Position numbers and translations under genes: made by a program
Assembly (NCBI GenBank): GCA_963693315.1
Contig: OY856187.1
Span: forward strand, 42,374,825-42,438,824
DNA from: Diogma glabrata
Lineage: Eukaryota > Arthropoda > Insecta > Diptera > Cylindrotomidae
Reading direction: 5' to 3'
Length of the DNA stretch: 64,000 bases
Notes under the pieces: generated by a model
Seen by the model: the letters and a program-made list of their open reading frames with translations, nothing else
Databases searched by the model: none
Told to the model about the DNA's origin: nothing
Shown here: in pieces, positions 1-13,462 of the stretch
Position numbering within the stretch: the first letter of the stretch is position 1
Layout: the number at the start of each line of letters is the position of its first letter

Positions 1-2682
1 TTTAAAAAATGTTTATCTATGCGATTTTTGTTGAAATCATAGAATTTTTTTTCAAAATTTTATCTATACATGGGGTATTCCACGTGAAGATTAACAAAAA
101 AAATTTGTTTTGTCTTCAACTTTTGTGGATTGATAGTACTCCATCTAGAAAACAATTTTGGATTTTTTTTAGAGTTTTTGGCCAACCCTCTTGGCGTCAG
201 TAATGATCAAATATTTGAATTTTTTCTAGATCGAAAAACGTCTAAAATTTCGAAGGCAATTTAATGCGCATAAACAATTTTTAAAAAAATATTATTTCGT
301 TAGCATTTTTCCCGTAGAATACGATAAGAATAATTAAAAAATGTTTGAGGGTAGTTTTCTCCCTTATTTTAGGGTTTTAAAGTTTAAAACCAATTTTTCG
401 GAATGTTTGACACGCTTTTTTTATAATTTTTTTCTTTTCAAATTTAGTTTAAAATGTGCACTTTCAAATATTTCTTATCGCGTGTCGGAAGTAGTAGCGA
501 TGTGAACGCCAGAGGGCGCTGAAGGTTAAAGCCACCTCCAAAACCAGTTTCTCGTTATATCTTATGCTGTAAAATGGAAATTAAAGTTCAAAGAATGTAT
601 TATAAAATAATTACGGTCTTTTAATCCAAATCCAGTATCAAATTATTGAAATTCAAAATAGCTGCTTCAATATTTTTTAAATGAACTAGTTTTGGAAATC
701 GAAAAATATATTCCTTATTTACGTAAAATTTTATGACAAAATTGTCAACTGTAAAATTTTCCTACATGGAGCTATTTCCGAGAAAAAAAATCATAAAGTT
801 TTAGAACTACTTGAAAACTGAGTTTTTTGTGAGTACTATCAATTCCCAAATTCCCAATTGAGGAGAAAAATGTTTTGTTTGTTCCCGTTCACGCGGAGGC
901 GGAATGTTCTATACTTACATAAAGTGAAATTTTTTTAAAAATTTCTATAATTTCAAACAAAAATTTCCAAAACTCAAATCATTGGCATTATTTAGAAAAA
1001 ATAATAAAATTATAAAATGATGAGGAAAATATAAAAAACAACGTGAATATCAACCCTTATTATTTTTTTCTTTTTGAATTTTTTATAATAAATTTTTAAA
1101 AGTTATAAGACTTACTTTAAAAAGACTTACTTTAACGTCTGAAACACAATCCATCAAGTAGATCAAGATATTCATAAAATTGAACTTATACGAAAACTGA
1201 AAATTTTCAAAAACTACCCTTAGCTATAAAAGGAGAACCACTAGCGAAAAAACATGTTTTTCTTCTTTTCTACACACGCATTGTTTTACACATAATCATA
1301 AAATTTGATGTTTTATTAGTTATAGTGTTTTAAACATTTACAATGTTTCTTAAAATTCTTGATTCCACAATAACAGTTAACCAATGATATCGAAATAAAA
1401 TTGTAAAGTGTTTTACATTGCCAACAAAAAAATCTTACAACCATAGACCTCAATGTCAAGGTAATTAACGAAAGTAATAAGATTACACAAATTTTAAGAT
1501 AATCACATAACGCACGACGATCTTAAATTACCGTCAATCTGAAAATTTAATTATATTTTGTTTCAATTTTTTATTCTTGCCTTATTTTCATAATCAAAAT
1601 TTTCTAAATATTTTTCGTGTCATATAACGACGAAAACTATTAATCGTAAATTTAACTTATTTAATTTTCTTCATTACAATAACTAACTGCTCCTCTATTT
1701 TTATACTTAATACTTTTAATATGCAAATCTAATTTTACGTGATAGATTTTTAAAATTAAGAGACACGAGACAATTGATTTGTTATTTATAGCTGCTCATT
1801 GTTCTGTAAAAAATCTATAACAAAATAATATGGTAATGATCAGAATGAAAAGTGAATTCAATGGAATTTTAATCTGTGATTGTTATTGTGACAAATGCAA
1901 TTTCTTATAAGCGGGGAAGACGGGTATACCTATATTTTCTTTTATAAAAACTGATATTTTTTATAGGCCTAGAAAATTAATAATACATTAAAAATTGATT
2001 GATCAGTAATGCTTTAACACCAAATTAATAATTACCGGTTATATTTTTAAATTGAAAAACTTGAAAATTTTAATAAATTTTCAAAAAAAAATACGTTAAA
2101 TTTTTTTCAAAAATCTACTTAAAATTTTTTTATTACATTTAAAGAAATCGTTGATCTAGATTTCTATTAATTATTTTTTTTTTACAATTTTTGTGAACTA
2201 TTTTTAATTACAGTTCAAATATTAACAATTAAATTTAATTGTTTGTTGCATTTGTTTTAACCTTGGTTTAGTTCTGAACAAATCTTGTAAGAAACAGAAA
2301 CAAAATTGTCATTCGGAAAAGATGAATATCATATTTTATATTAAATGTGGGAATAACACTAAGAAAATTTATTGATTTATTATTATACAACCTGAATCTC
2401 AAGAAATCTAAAACAAAGTGTTTACAATAGAAATAAAAAAATTATACGATTGTAGTTATTAAAAATTGGAATAATAAAAATAATTAATACGAATTAATAT
2501 TGTGCTGTATGTGTGAATCTTTATAAGATCTTCAAAATTAATTATAATGAATTACCTTAAATTAATTTAGGTTGAGAATTTAACACTGTAATCAAAATAG
2601 TGAAAATAATTTTTATAAGACCAAAATAATTTTCTTATTACATCATCCAACACTTAAAGTCATTCAAAATATAAATATCACG
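1..2682. other. AT-rich intergenic DNA, no gene recognised
   Basis: This stretch is strongly AT-rich with many A and T runs. The only reading frame of note (9-203, plus, 64 codons) is dominated by Phe, Ile and Leu and resembles no family I know, so I treat it as chance. The part around 990-1140 resembles 43440-43690 (both contain a stretch reading ataataaa.ttataaaat followed by caaccct.attatttt), so some of this region is probably an old dispersed repeat. Confidence 0.6.
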
Positions 2683-2906
2683 ATATTGTCTTAAATAAAT
2701 CTTCAAAATAGCCAGCCCTGCTCATTTCCATATCAAATTTATGGTGCTAATCAAACAAAAACCAAAATCAATTTATTTTTGTTGTTCTCTTTAATATTGT
2801 CTTAAATAAATCTTCAAAATAGCCAGCCCTGCTCATTTCCATATCAAATTTATGGTGCTAATCAACCAAAAACCAAAATCAATTTATTTTTTTTGTTCTC
2901 TTTAAT
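2683..2906. repeat. Tandem duplication, two copies of 111 bp
   Basis: A unit beginning atattgtcttaaataaatc occurs at 2683 and again at 2794, giving a period of 111 bp. The two copies are nearly identical; the visible differences are one base in the caaacaaaaacc segment and one inside the T-run near the end. The close match suggests a recent local duplication. No coding potential is seen. Confidence 0.9.
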
Positions 2907-4224
2907 CCTTATAAAATGCATTTTGTTAATTTTATATTAGCATGCAGATCATGGAAAATATAAGTTTAAGTAAATAAGTTAAATTGATTAAAAATGTTCC
3001 ACCTAAAAGTGTTACTTAATCATTAAAATTTCTGTGATTCAAGTTCAATAGCTGAAGCATGTTGAACTTATTTAAATTTAGATTAAAACTATAAGAAGAA
3101 AGAATGTTGGCGCCGTCATTCAGCTTATATGAATTTAAAATTTATGTTTAAAGGTTCATTAAAAATATATTTGATCAAATTTTGTTTTTAATAAACCTTT
3201 ACTGTTACATCTAGCGGTTTTATTAAGTTTTGATTAATTACGATTATTTTAATAAGACCAAGCCTTTTTTCTTTACTGGTAATGTCGGTAGAATTTATTT
3301 ACGATAAAAATATTTTTAATAACATACCATTATACTTACAATTAAAGTTTGGCAATATAATAGAAGTTGTGTAAAAAAATCTTAAGCATTATTTAACTTT
3401 TTTTCTTTAATCTATATTAATGATAATGTCTTTATTCTATATCAATTATTACGACGTTAGGATAAAAAAAATCTGCATAAAATAGATCCATTAACTATAA
3501 ACACTATTTTATGTAGAAAAAAATATAGAGGTTCATTTTGTTTATACGAATTAAGATAAATTTTAATGATAACATTAACGTAAAACACGTGCGTTAGAGC
3601 AGCGGTCGATAGTTTAGATATGTTAAACTTTTGGCATCTTTTTCTAGTGATGTTCCGAAATGTTTAAAATAAGATATTTGAATTCAATTATTTTATTGTA
3701 AGGTTCGGAAAACTTAATTAATTTCAAGCCGAGATCGATACCGTGTTTTGATGGCTGTGGGAGATAAAAAGGCTTTTCACATAAATAGGTTGTGGCGGTA
3801 TTGAATCAGAATTTCAATCACCTTTTCAATCACCTCTAAGCTTACTAAATTTATTTATATTTATTCTAGCCTGTGATTTACTTAAAAATATTTTATTTGA
3901 ACTAATGATTATTATTTATTGCACCGTAAATCTATGCAAGTGCTTTATATATGCTTATCAGTCAAATCGTAGTGAATTCTAAAAATTGATTGACTTAAAA
4001 TTTGTTTTCCATTTCATCAAAATTCAAAATTAAAAATCTTAAAGTTTACAGTGGTGGTGGGCCTACCTCATGACCCTGATGAGTCTGAAGCCGGGATTAG
4101 TTAAGTATTATAGGAATTGATGGTACGAAAGTTGAAATAATGTGGAATTCTCACTCCTGTTCCTACCAAAGTTTTATATAACGTCTTTAAAATGATAAAT
4201 GTTCGTATAATTTCCTTTTTTGTT
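2907..4224. other. AT-rich intergenic DNA, no gene recognised
   Basis: No reading frame or repeat is recognised here. A less AT-rich patch at about 4050-4100 contains ctgatga followed by gaag, which looked briefly like a hammerhead ribozyme core but has no stem II. Confidence 0.5.
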
Positions 4225-4336
4225 CAGCAGCCAAATTCTGTAATTGTGAAGCGGTGAAGTGATAAGTTTTTTAATGAAAAGAAACGAAGAAATTTTTATC
4301 ACTTCACCGCTTCACAATTACAGAATTTAGCTGCAG
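4225..4336. repeat. Inverted repeat with 33-bp perfect arms
   Basis: The arm at 4233-4265 is the exact reverse complement of 4296-4328, separated by a 30-bp purine-rich spacer (4266-4295); pairing extends imperfectly to 4225 and 4336. The arms include the relatively GC-rich core gtgaagcggtgaagtgataa. It lies directly downstream of the decayed Ty3/Gypsy pol gene on that element's coding strand, so it may be part of the same element's 3' region or a separate hairpin insertion. Confidence 0.9.
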
Positions 4337-4599
4337 ATATCTACTAGCCACATTTACTATTTTTTTTACTGACGTGCGTGTTAACAAATTTGGGAGTGAA
4401 TTTAGTAGAAAAACGTTTTGTAGCGTAGCTTTGAACAAAATTACGAACATGTCCTGGTTTTCCCAGTAAACTGAGTTTCCCACTATTACGACTTCCCAGT
4501 TTATATGAAGGAGCATATTTTCTATGTGATTCTAAATTAATAAATTGAGCGCCGAAATCTTACAAACAATCTAAATCGTGCAGTAGTAGAGTAGATTTT

Positions 4600-6050
4600 G
4601 CCATGACATAACATATTCCAACCAAATAAGCCTTGGTAGGGACTACTACTAATAAGGTCATGAGAAGGAGAGCGTCCAGATTTTTATCACAGTTGCGGTG
4701 ATCCAAGACTATGTATGATCGAATAACTGCCAAACCAGTACGATTTGACCGCTCTGAAGCACCAGCTTAAGGGCTATATTTCGGAGTGAAAATGTAGTGG
4801 GTCTTTGTTCGGAAGTTTGTTCAAATTTGGAAGAAACAAATTGTGCCGGCGTCAGGAGTGGGTCGTCGTTTAAAAAGATAACGAATTTAAGGTTATAGGT
4901 ACACCTTCATTGGAAACCGATAAGGATAGAGCATTGGGTTCTACATTTTCTTTACCTTTACAGTACCGAATTTTAAAGCTAAAATTTGTCCAGTTTGATT
5001 CATCAACGACTGTGAACATGTATGGTACTGTATGGTAATGTAATGATTACGAATTTATAATTCTCAATATAGGGACAAAAAAACCGCCGCAAAGCACTCA
5101 AAGTCGGTGACGCAGTAATTTTTGTTTAAACGATTGAGGTTTTTTGAGAAGTAGGCAATAGGTTTATCAAAACCGTCTTCATCCTTTTGCAGTAACAAAC
5201 TCACACTCCAACTCTGCTCTTTGATGCGTTGAATTGTATATAAATTGTTTGTTTGAAGTCCGGGTGTACTAGTATCGATGCAGAAGTAAGTTTTTCTTTT
5301 ATATCCTGCAATTCTTTCTGAGATTTAGCCGTTCAGTGAAATTTAATCTTTTTCAATTAATATGACAATGGTGTTGCTAGTGTGGCGTAATTGAGTATGA
5401 ACCACAAGTACCAATTTGATATGCCGAGATATCTAAGAAAATGGAGCGCAGTGTCACTGGAAGGTTCGTAAGGGCTGCCTTATTTTCTTTATCTACCTGT
5501 AAAGAACCTCCCCTTACAACAAATCCTAAGTACCACGTGTACATCAGATAAAATTGGCTTTTATTGATATTGATCGTAACGATAACATGCTTCAATACAT
5601 CGTAAACTTCTGAGAAAAGCAGCAAATATTCATCAAACGTGGCAGAGATAACAATGTACATAAATACTCCATTATGTAGTTGTTGAAAAATAGCCTTGTC
5701 CATAAGCTTACTCATAGTATGTGTAGCGTTGCATAAACCAAACAGCATGACCGTTGTGTGGTATGTGATGTATACTATAAAGGAGTCTTTTAAATTAATG
5801 GCGCTAGTAAAATGGCTGTCAAAAAGTTTATTTAGTAATCCATCGATGACCGGTATTCCATAAACGTCCTTACCCATTACCGTTGCCGTTTTTTCCATGA
5901 GATTTTCGAAGTTTTGTAACTGGTCGCTTCCAGGAGTTATTGCTCTCTTCGATTACTCCGAGAATAATCCTCTGTCGGTTTTTGTGTATAGCTCTTTTTC
6001 AACAACTGGGAAAACATAGTATAAAAACGTTGCTTAATTGGTTTAGTTAC
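4600..6050 (-). pseudogene. Ty3/Gypsy retrotransposon pol relic (RT, RNase H, part of integrase)
   Basis: Read on the minus strand, conserved Ty3/Gypsy blocks appear in order. The segment before the RT (about 5965-5890) matches the block GVIEESNNSWKRPV. The RT open stretch at 5898-5377 shows GIPVIDGLLNKLF, MLFGLCNATHTMSKLMDKAI and YLGFVVRGG. RNase H with its hybrid linker follows at about 5365-4890 (SKNLNRLNKNYCVTDFECFA, then KGKENVEPNALSLS). Near 4795-4650 comes an integrase piece (YSP, ASERSNRT, AVIRSYI). The catalytic YxDD of the RT is replaced by YIVIS, stops and frameshifts are frequent, and most of the integrase core seems deleted between RNase H and the ASERSNRT block. The element is dead. 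The integrase block resembles those of insect mdg1/412-type elements, which is an inference. No LTRs were recognised. Confidence 0.8.
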
Positions 6051-9000
6051 GAGTCTATTGCGTTTTGAAGTTTGTTTAGTTTGGTCAAATTGTCTGAAGA
6101 AAGAATGTATTAGGTAGTAACTCTGATAAACGAATATATAGGTTAAAATATTCTACCATTCTAAATATTCTACCATTCTATAATCAATTTTAAAGTAAGG
6201 CTGATGTCTATGGCCTGGTGCGATAAAAATGCGCTTCAGTCGTTGTTTTCGGAGAATTTTACCACTGCACGCATGTGTCCAATGTTCCGTTGATTTTCTC
6301 CTCACGCAGTAGGTAACTATGTTGGAAGGTTATAAAAACGAAAGCGGGATTTTGTTATGAAATTTTGAAAATCAGCCCCGAGTACATAAATATTGGCCCC
6401 ATAATCCCCAGGCCTTTTATAAAGAGATACCAGCTATAAAACATCAGCGTCAAGACAACCATCTGATTCTTCCGCACCTAAGCAAGAAGATGGCTCAGTC
6501 TTACGAATAGTATGCTAAATTTTATCATCAAAAGAGAAAATTTTTTTAATGGGAACTTACATCTCAGACAGACCTATCGGCGGTTTTGTTGGATTAACTA
6601 AATTCGGAGGTTAATTCGGTCTGTTCACAATCTTAACACAAAACGTTTTGAGTCTCCTTAGGATAATTGTAGAAAAAATGATCGAGAGTTGCACAAGTCC
6701 ATAGCTGATTGAAGTCGGCTTCAACCATCTACGAATAAATCAAATTTGTTTTGATTATTCAATTGTCATCAGAACATTTGAAAAACTTGGTCCAAAATTT
6801 TTATAATGAACAAGCAAAATATGTTATTGAATAAAACATTTTTCTCTAAAACAGTCCTGGATATACCTAAATAAACTTGCCAATTAAAGAATCTGGTACA
6901 ATTTGTTGAATGTGGAGCTGCAGCTTTGTAAAACTATGATTGCTAGATTTATATTGGTTTTGACTATTTTTCAATTAATATTTTGAATCATAACCACATC
7001 CACATAATACAGAACAAGTCATGACTTATTTTTGTCACGTAAGCTAAATTTTTGTTTTTCCTAAATTAAAGTTTTCTAGTAAAACAACCTAAAAATTATA
7101 TCGTGAATTCTATAACCATTTCAAATGAAATTTTTCAATTCAGTTTTTGAAGAATAGTGAACAAATACATTAACCAAAGTGAATTGAATATCTAAAGATT
7201 TTAACTGTAATTTAAAGTTTTCAATGTTTTGTGTTATTATTTATTGCAAGTCAATATTCACTATGTAATGCAACGTTTAATTTCCAACATAAACATTAAT
7301 AATATGGCTTTACTTCAACTACCAAGACAATACCACTCTTCAAATACCAAACCGACTCCCATGTCAATTTTTATAACTTACAATAAAACAAAATCCAAAA
7401 CCAATTTATTTACTTCTATTTTTAAAATCCAAAATGCATATTTTAAATTTCTTATTAAAATTCAATTCACAAAGAAAACACAAAATTTAAAAAAAATCTT
7501 ATCTCGTTATTCATCAAACGTCTGATTTATCCATCAAACCTTTAAATCTTGACGAAGAATAACAAATAAATAAAAAAAGCAAATAAAATTGCTTCATGGG
7601 TAATAGGTTTTGGTTCATCCGGGAACATTATATAAGAGTTATTTTAACGGTTTTGTTTTTATTTATTAAAATTCATTAATTTTAAATTTATTCCTTAAAT
7701 TTTAAAACATAAAAATTATTTGTTGAATTTTCATATATGTAGTTGAAAAGGATATTATCCTCACTCCATAGAATAACTGTTGCGTTGATGTCAATAACAT
7801 GCAGGATTATCTCTACAGTGGATTGACATTTTAATTTGATTATTTAAATAATTACAGAATAATTACTATATCATATTATTTAAATTATAATTTTAATTTA
7901 CGCACAAATGAAAATAAAATAAATATGAGAGAAGTTGTGGGTGATTATGATGTGCGTTTGCCGTGACTTGAACATGAATTTCAATTTAATATGAAAGCTA
8001 TAAGGAAAATCTATGTTGTGTAATTGAATTAATGGGAAGACCATTATAGGCATAATACAATCGTTTTAAACATTTTGCTGTATGAAAAAAGAAGCAAAGG
8101 TTTTGCTAGTGATGTGTCAGTACCGATGTTGTGACTGAAAGTAAAGTTACATACATAAAACCATTTGCTGATGTTTGTTAAATATTTGATGTTTTATGAA
8201 CTGAAATTTAGAAAATCATTAATCTTTTTGAATTATTATCATTGAATTTAAATTTTTCTTTAATTAAGTGTGATTTATTTGTTGTTTGATCATTTATAAC
8301 TTTGAATAGATTACTTTCGTATGTTTTTTCATCTATATATTTCGTATAATTTTTTATATAATGAAAACTCTTCTAACTTTCACGCAGATTTTAATTATTA
8401 ATTATTTCTTTTTTGTCTCAACTTAAATGTTATTAGAAATTTAATTATGCAGAAATGTGTTTTGATGATAGACACAACGCAAAGTTAAAACTAACTTTGC
8501 CGGCCAAACGAACAAATTGTCTTTTTATTAATTGGTTAAACAATAAATGGCAATTTTATTTTCTGTCATGCATGCTTTTCAATTACCCTATTAAAACCCA
8601 AACTTTTTTAAAATGCATTTAATTGATTATCCAAACATTTTTGAGGTTATGGATACGATTGTTCGACATTGTCAAGTTGATCCTAAAAATTTGCAAAATA
8701 TTATTGCAATAAGCTTAAAATTAATTTGTTTTGCCATGTTGTTCAATCACATGATTGATTGCTGTTAAGTTAACTAAATTGGGTTGGAAATATCTGGTTT
8801 ATTAGTTTACACATTATTGTAAAACAAAAATATCCATGCAAACATAAATTTTTTTATCTGATAATAAAACAACCCAACCTAGACTGGACTGAAAGTATTT
8901 TAGAAACAAAAGCCAAAGTTGACGACCTTACAAGTTTTTAGTGATTGGTTAATCCTGACAACAAAAAATGGTACATTGATATAGTTAACATAATAACAGA

Positions 9001-10957
9001 AATTTGACCAGACTAAAATTTCACCACAACAAATTCAAGTTGCTTTTCTTTCGAAAAATGACAGCATGTGTCAGGCAACAGGAAGAAGATATAGGAATTT
9101 GCAACTAGTATAAATATTCGAAGGAGAAAAACAATACATCATGGAAAGAAATTAATAAATTTTCGATGTGCAAATAAATAAAATCAAAAACAATGATTAC
9201 TTGTATGAATTAGTACAGCTAACATAGCTTTATGTAGAGAACGCAAGACCAAATTATTTTGAGAATATAACTCTGCCGCTACGTGCAACTATATTGGATG
9301 TTAAATCTTTGATATCAATTTTTTTTTATTTTGAGTTTATGTTTATATAGTTGCATCTGCTCCAGCGCTCAAATAGATTTTGCTCTCCGCCGATATAAAA
9401 TCAAATCGAATTTTGCAAAAATAATGGGATCCATTCAGTAAAATATTCCATCAAAAATTTCTGCTATTCTGCTTAATTTATTTTTTGTACGAAATTTTAT
9501 TTTTCATTTATTTTTCGAAACCTTCGATAAAATATATTACCCAATAGACCCGAATATTTATAATATTTATTTGGTTTCATTATTTATGTAAATAGTATCT
9601 CATCACCACCATATGTAGTGATAATATAAAAATGGCATCTGCTTTTACAGTTATGATTAAAAAATATCAAATAACCATCGAAAAACAAACAATTATATTA
9701 TGTAATAAAAAAACTAATTTCTGAATTAGATTTGAACACAATTTAAACTTTTCAAGCAAAATGATGATTTTTCTGAATCAATTTCAGTCATTCGACTTTA
9801 CTCGGATCGAAACTTTGATTCTTGGTCATGAATATTTAAGTGTATTAAACACAATTATAATTTACTTAAACAATATTATTGATTAAATTTAAGAAAGTTA
9901 ATGCAATTCAATTGTATGAAGAGAGACATAAAAAATGGTGATCACTGGCTGATATGTCGTATTCAAATTCTCTTTTCTACATTTTGATTTGTTTTTATTT
10001 ACAACCACAAAATATTATATTAGATTATAAATTAAAAACAACCAAATAATTTAAAACGAAAAAAAAGGTTCAATGTTTCATAGTTGTGCTAGTTTTTTTT
10101 AAATGAATGAAAATAATTACGAGAGCAATTTAAATTTATTGTGTTATTTCCAGTGATTATTTAACTCAAATATTTTTGAAAGAAAAGTAACATTTTCTAA
10201 CGACACGAACAAATATTTATGTTATGTAAATATTTTGAAAGTATATTCTAAAAGCTTGCTGTCAAACTTTTTTCACTATACACAAATTTATTTTTCATTT
10301 ATAAAAATCAAAAATTATATGTTTGGTTATAATTAAACCAAAACGTCATTTTTTTTCATTTCTTTTTTACAATCAGGGGAAAGAAACTATTATTTTTTGT
10401 GGCAGGTTTGTTTTCTTTTAGATTTAAAAAAAATCGCAATAATTGTACAATTTTGAATCAAATGAAAAAACTACGCACGTCTAACACGATTTGATATAAG
10501 TGGAGTCACGCTAAATATTAGTTGCGGTGATTGGTTGGCTCAGTTTAACAAAAACTAAAGTACAAAAATTGGGATTCTTGAGCCACTGTCTAATCTAATC
10601 TAATCTAATGTTTACTTTAACTTTATTCTCCTGGTCCTTTAACTAGGATCTTCTGATAAGTTATGATTATTTGCTAGACTAATAGTTTTGCGGTCGTATT
10701 TTTAATGCAAAATATATATGTGTGATTGCATTGTAATTATGTAAACGATTTTTTCGCCATTTTTTTAAGGTTATCAAAAAATTTAAATATTTGACTTACA
10801 TATAAAAAATAACATTAATTTTTCATAATTTTCTTAATATCATAAAATATCAGTAAACCGACATGAAACAAGGTAAACAAAAAATATTAACAAAAATAAG
10901 AATTTTATATTTTGTTAAAGTTGTTTGTAAATTGGCTGGTATACTAAATATTTCTTT
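6051..10957. other. AT-rich intergenic DNA, no gene recognised
   Basis: Almost 5 kb without a recognisable gene. An open frame at 7229-7525 (plus, 98 codons) is low in complexity and rich in Asn, Ile and Lys; I do not recognise it and consider it chance in AT-rich DNA. Small local repeats include attctaccattcta twice near 6145-6180 and four copies of tctaa near 10590-10610. Confidence 0.5.
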
Positions 10958-11260
10958 GATTTTTAAATTAAAAATTCAGTTGTACCTTTTTCCAGCATGG
11001 TTTTATTTAAATATTAATTCTTAATCAATTAAATATTTTTAATTTAATCACGATATTTCACCAGTTGTGGCATTTTCAAGTGTATCATAATTAATCATAA
11101 ATACTTAACAATAAAAATTTTTTTATACAAAATATTTAAGTACAAACATAAAATATTTGAATTTAAAAAAAAAATTAAAAATATTTAATTGATTAAGAAT
11201 TAATATTTAAATAAAACCAGGCTGGAAAAAGGTGCAATTGAATTTTTGAATTTAAAAATC
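10958..11260. repeat. Foldback repeat with ~88-bp arms
   Basis: The segment 10958-11045 is closely repeated in reverse complement at 11172-11260. The shared core reads ggttttatttaaatatta on the plus strand, preceded by acctttttccagc. Roughly nine in ten positions pair, and the spacer is about 126 bp. This has the shape of a small MITE or foldback element, but no clear target site duplication was found and no coding sequence is present. Confidence 0.85.
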
Positions 11261-11658
11261 CAAAAAATAAGAATTTTTTAAATCATTGAAAATAATTATT
11301 CAAAGTGCCCGTTTGTTTTTTGTGTGTGTTTTTGCTAACTTCAATAACAATTTCTTTCGCAGATAATTTTAAATGATAATAAGATAAATTAATCAATTAT
11401 TCATATTATGAAAGTCACATTATCTCACAGTCACACTATAAAAACTTAAATGAAACCAGCCAATTTTATATAATGTAAAAAAAAATTCATTCTTCCATGT
11501 CATTCTTTTGTTTAATATTATTATTATTAAACTTCGTTTTGCTAGGTTTTTTATTATTCATAAAACATGCGTTTGAAATTTGTGTGCATATATGTGTGTA
11601 AATTAGGCATGACCAGATATGTATGAACAATTTTCAAACCGTTTTTTTCTTCTTCGCA

Positions 11659-11902
11659 TTTGACTCGAATATGATGTGTACCCAGTTTTATTGAAATCGG
11701 AAAATAATTACCCACCGCGCAGTGGCGTCGAAGTTAGCAGAATAATAGGATTTTTTATGTTTATCAGATATAATCATCTTAAAACATAATATATCTCATA
11801 ATTTTGATTTTTTTGTTAAAAGTTGATTAGTTTACGATTCCAACGAGCCTAAGTATGAAGAAATCGATCTTAGGAAAGCGATTTTATCTTAATTTTTCTT
11901 CT
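11659..11902 (+). repeat. Left terminal inverted repeat of the 3.3-kb transposon
   Basis: This segment pairs with 14698-14940 in reverse complement with only scattered differences. The best block, around 11700-11790, includes acccaccgcgcagtggcgtc and atcagatataatcatcttaa, identical in both ends. Confidence 0.92.
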
Positions 11903-13399
11903 ACCATATACGAAAATTCACCTTTCACCTTTAATTAAAAAATTAATTTTTCTGATTAAATTTATAATAATTTTTTATTCAAAAATCAAAAGCAACATTT
12001 TCCAAAAAAAATCAATGCATTAAGTTAGATTTATTGTATGATGGGTATTTGGATCTGTAGTTTTCGACCACCTGAATGGTGTATTGTGTACCTTCCTCGT
12101 CTTTAGTTAGAATGTTGTTGTATTCCGTCATCAACTTAACACCGCGTTTGGCGGTATCATTAACAACATGCAAACTTTGGCAAAACAATGTGGCTTTGAC
12201 GAAATCCTCATTTGTTGACCATTCCGATGGGTCATGTAGCAAAAAATCAATACAAATTCTAAATCGATTGAAAAAATTCTGCGTTTTCTCTGTGACAAAA
12301 TCACTAATGTTCTTATTAGCAAAAAGTTGCATATGTTTGACTGAGTCAAAATCTTTTTTGCGAGTTTGGGGTGCGATAGGGATGTTTCGTGCTGGGACCT
12401 CAAGGTTTTGAACCATTTTTCGTTTTTCATCAAACGAAATCTCTGGGTCGAAAAAAGCCATGCCAATATTTTCTTCGGTTAAATAGTGAAGATGATAACA
12501 AATTTTGTTCAACATTTCTTCTGAAACTCTTTTGTCAATTTTTTTATAAGCGATGGCCGATTTGATGAAATCCAAATCCTGATTTGCGGCTGCTGTTCCA
12601 TCTATGCTTTTGAACCAATATTTTACGTACAACATTATCAGAAAAATGCAAACGTCTCGGACTTTATTTAAATCTCCAACTGCAATATCATACTGATTAC
12701 GAAACATAAATATCTTCAAGAGATAAATTGCTTTAACCATCAGCGGGCGTGACTTGTCGGACCTGGGCGTTTGAATTTGTAATTCTCAATGTTTTCGCCA
12801 AGAAAAATCAATGTAACTTCCAAAAATTCTTTATAGTCGCTGCGTGGGTGTGATTTTTTCAACTCTTCATGACAAAAAATTACTAGAGCTTCACACGTGT
12901 GTTTTGGATTTTTGTTTCCCATTTTTTTGTCCGATATTCCACTTTTGAACATTTTTGGATTAATTTTACCATCGTCCCATGCCTTCTGAAATTTGTTGAA
13001 CAGTGAAACATCGGGTGCTGTGGTCTTTCCAAATTTGAGGTCATAAACAGCCCGTAGTTTAATCTCCTGTATGTGATGACGACATGGGAATCGAATCAAG
13101 TTATGGCCAATCTTTTTTTCCAAAAGAACACACGCACCTTTTTCTGGTCCAGTGTTACTTGATGTCGTGTTGTAACACATGGCTTCGATTTTATCAGTAA
13201 GATCCCATTCTTCAAGGCATTCATATATCGCATTCGCAATCGATGAGCCGCTCCCTTCTTCGCATTTTGGAACCGCCAATATCTTCTCAATATTACCAAA
13301 TGTTACTGTGGTTGGCAAACGATCTACTTTACCATGTCCAGTTAATTCTGCTAGCAACTTACCATCCCAATGGATAGTTATCCCATGTGAATGAAATAG

Positions 13400-13462
13400 C
13401 TGTAACAAAATATTGAAGCATATTAACTAAAATACTTTGACAACAAATCAGCTATGATTTAC
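13400..13462 (-). other. Intron 2 of the transposase gene (63 bp)
   Basis: On the minus strand it begins gtaaat after a Lys codon (ADFHEK) and ends ttgttacag before CTATTTCATTCAC (LFHSHG). Unspliced reading hits a stop after four codons, so the splice is needed to link the two conserved parts. Confidence 0.8.

Noticed and set aside
500..530. CTCF-like motif in gccagagggcgctga
   Set aside because: A single short match without conservation or context; binding cannot be inferred from sequence alone, and the insect motif differs.
4070..4110. Hammerhead ribozyme-like core (ctgatga...gaag)
   Set aside because: No complementary bases to form stem II between ctgatga and gaa, and the GAAA element is missing; chance match.
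6580..6640. Small inverted words around ttcggaggttaattcggtctg
   Set aside because: Arms under 10 bp with mismatches; expected by chance.
7229..7525. 98-codon open frame as a gene
   Set aside because: Low-complexity composition typical of AT-rich chance frames, no motif, no neighbours.
10588..10612. tctaa repeats as telomere-like sequence
   Set aside because: Insect telomeric repeat would be ttagg/cctaa; the unit here is tctaa and only four copies occur.
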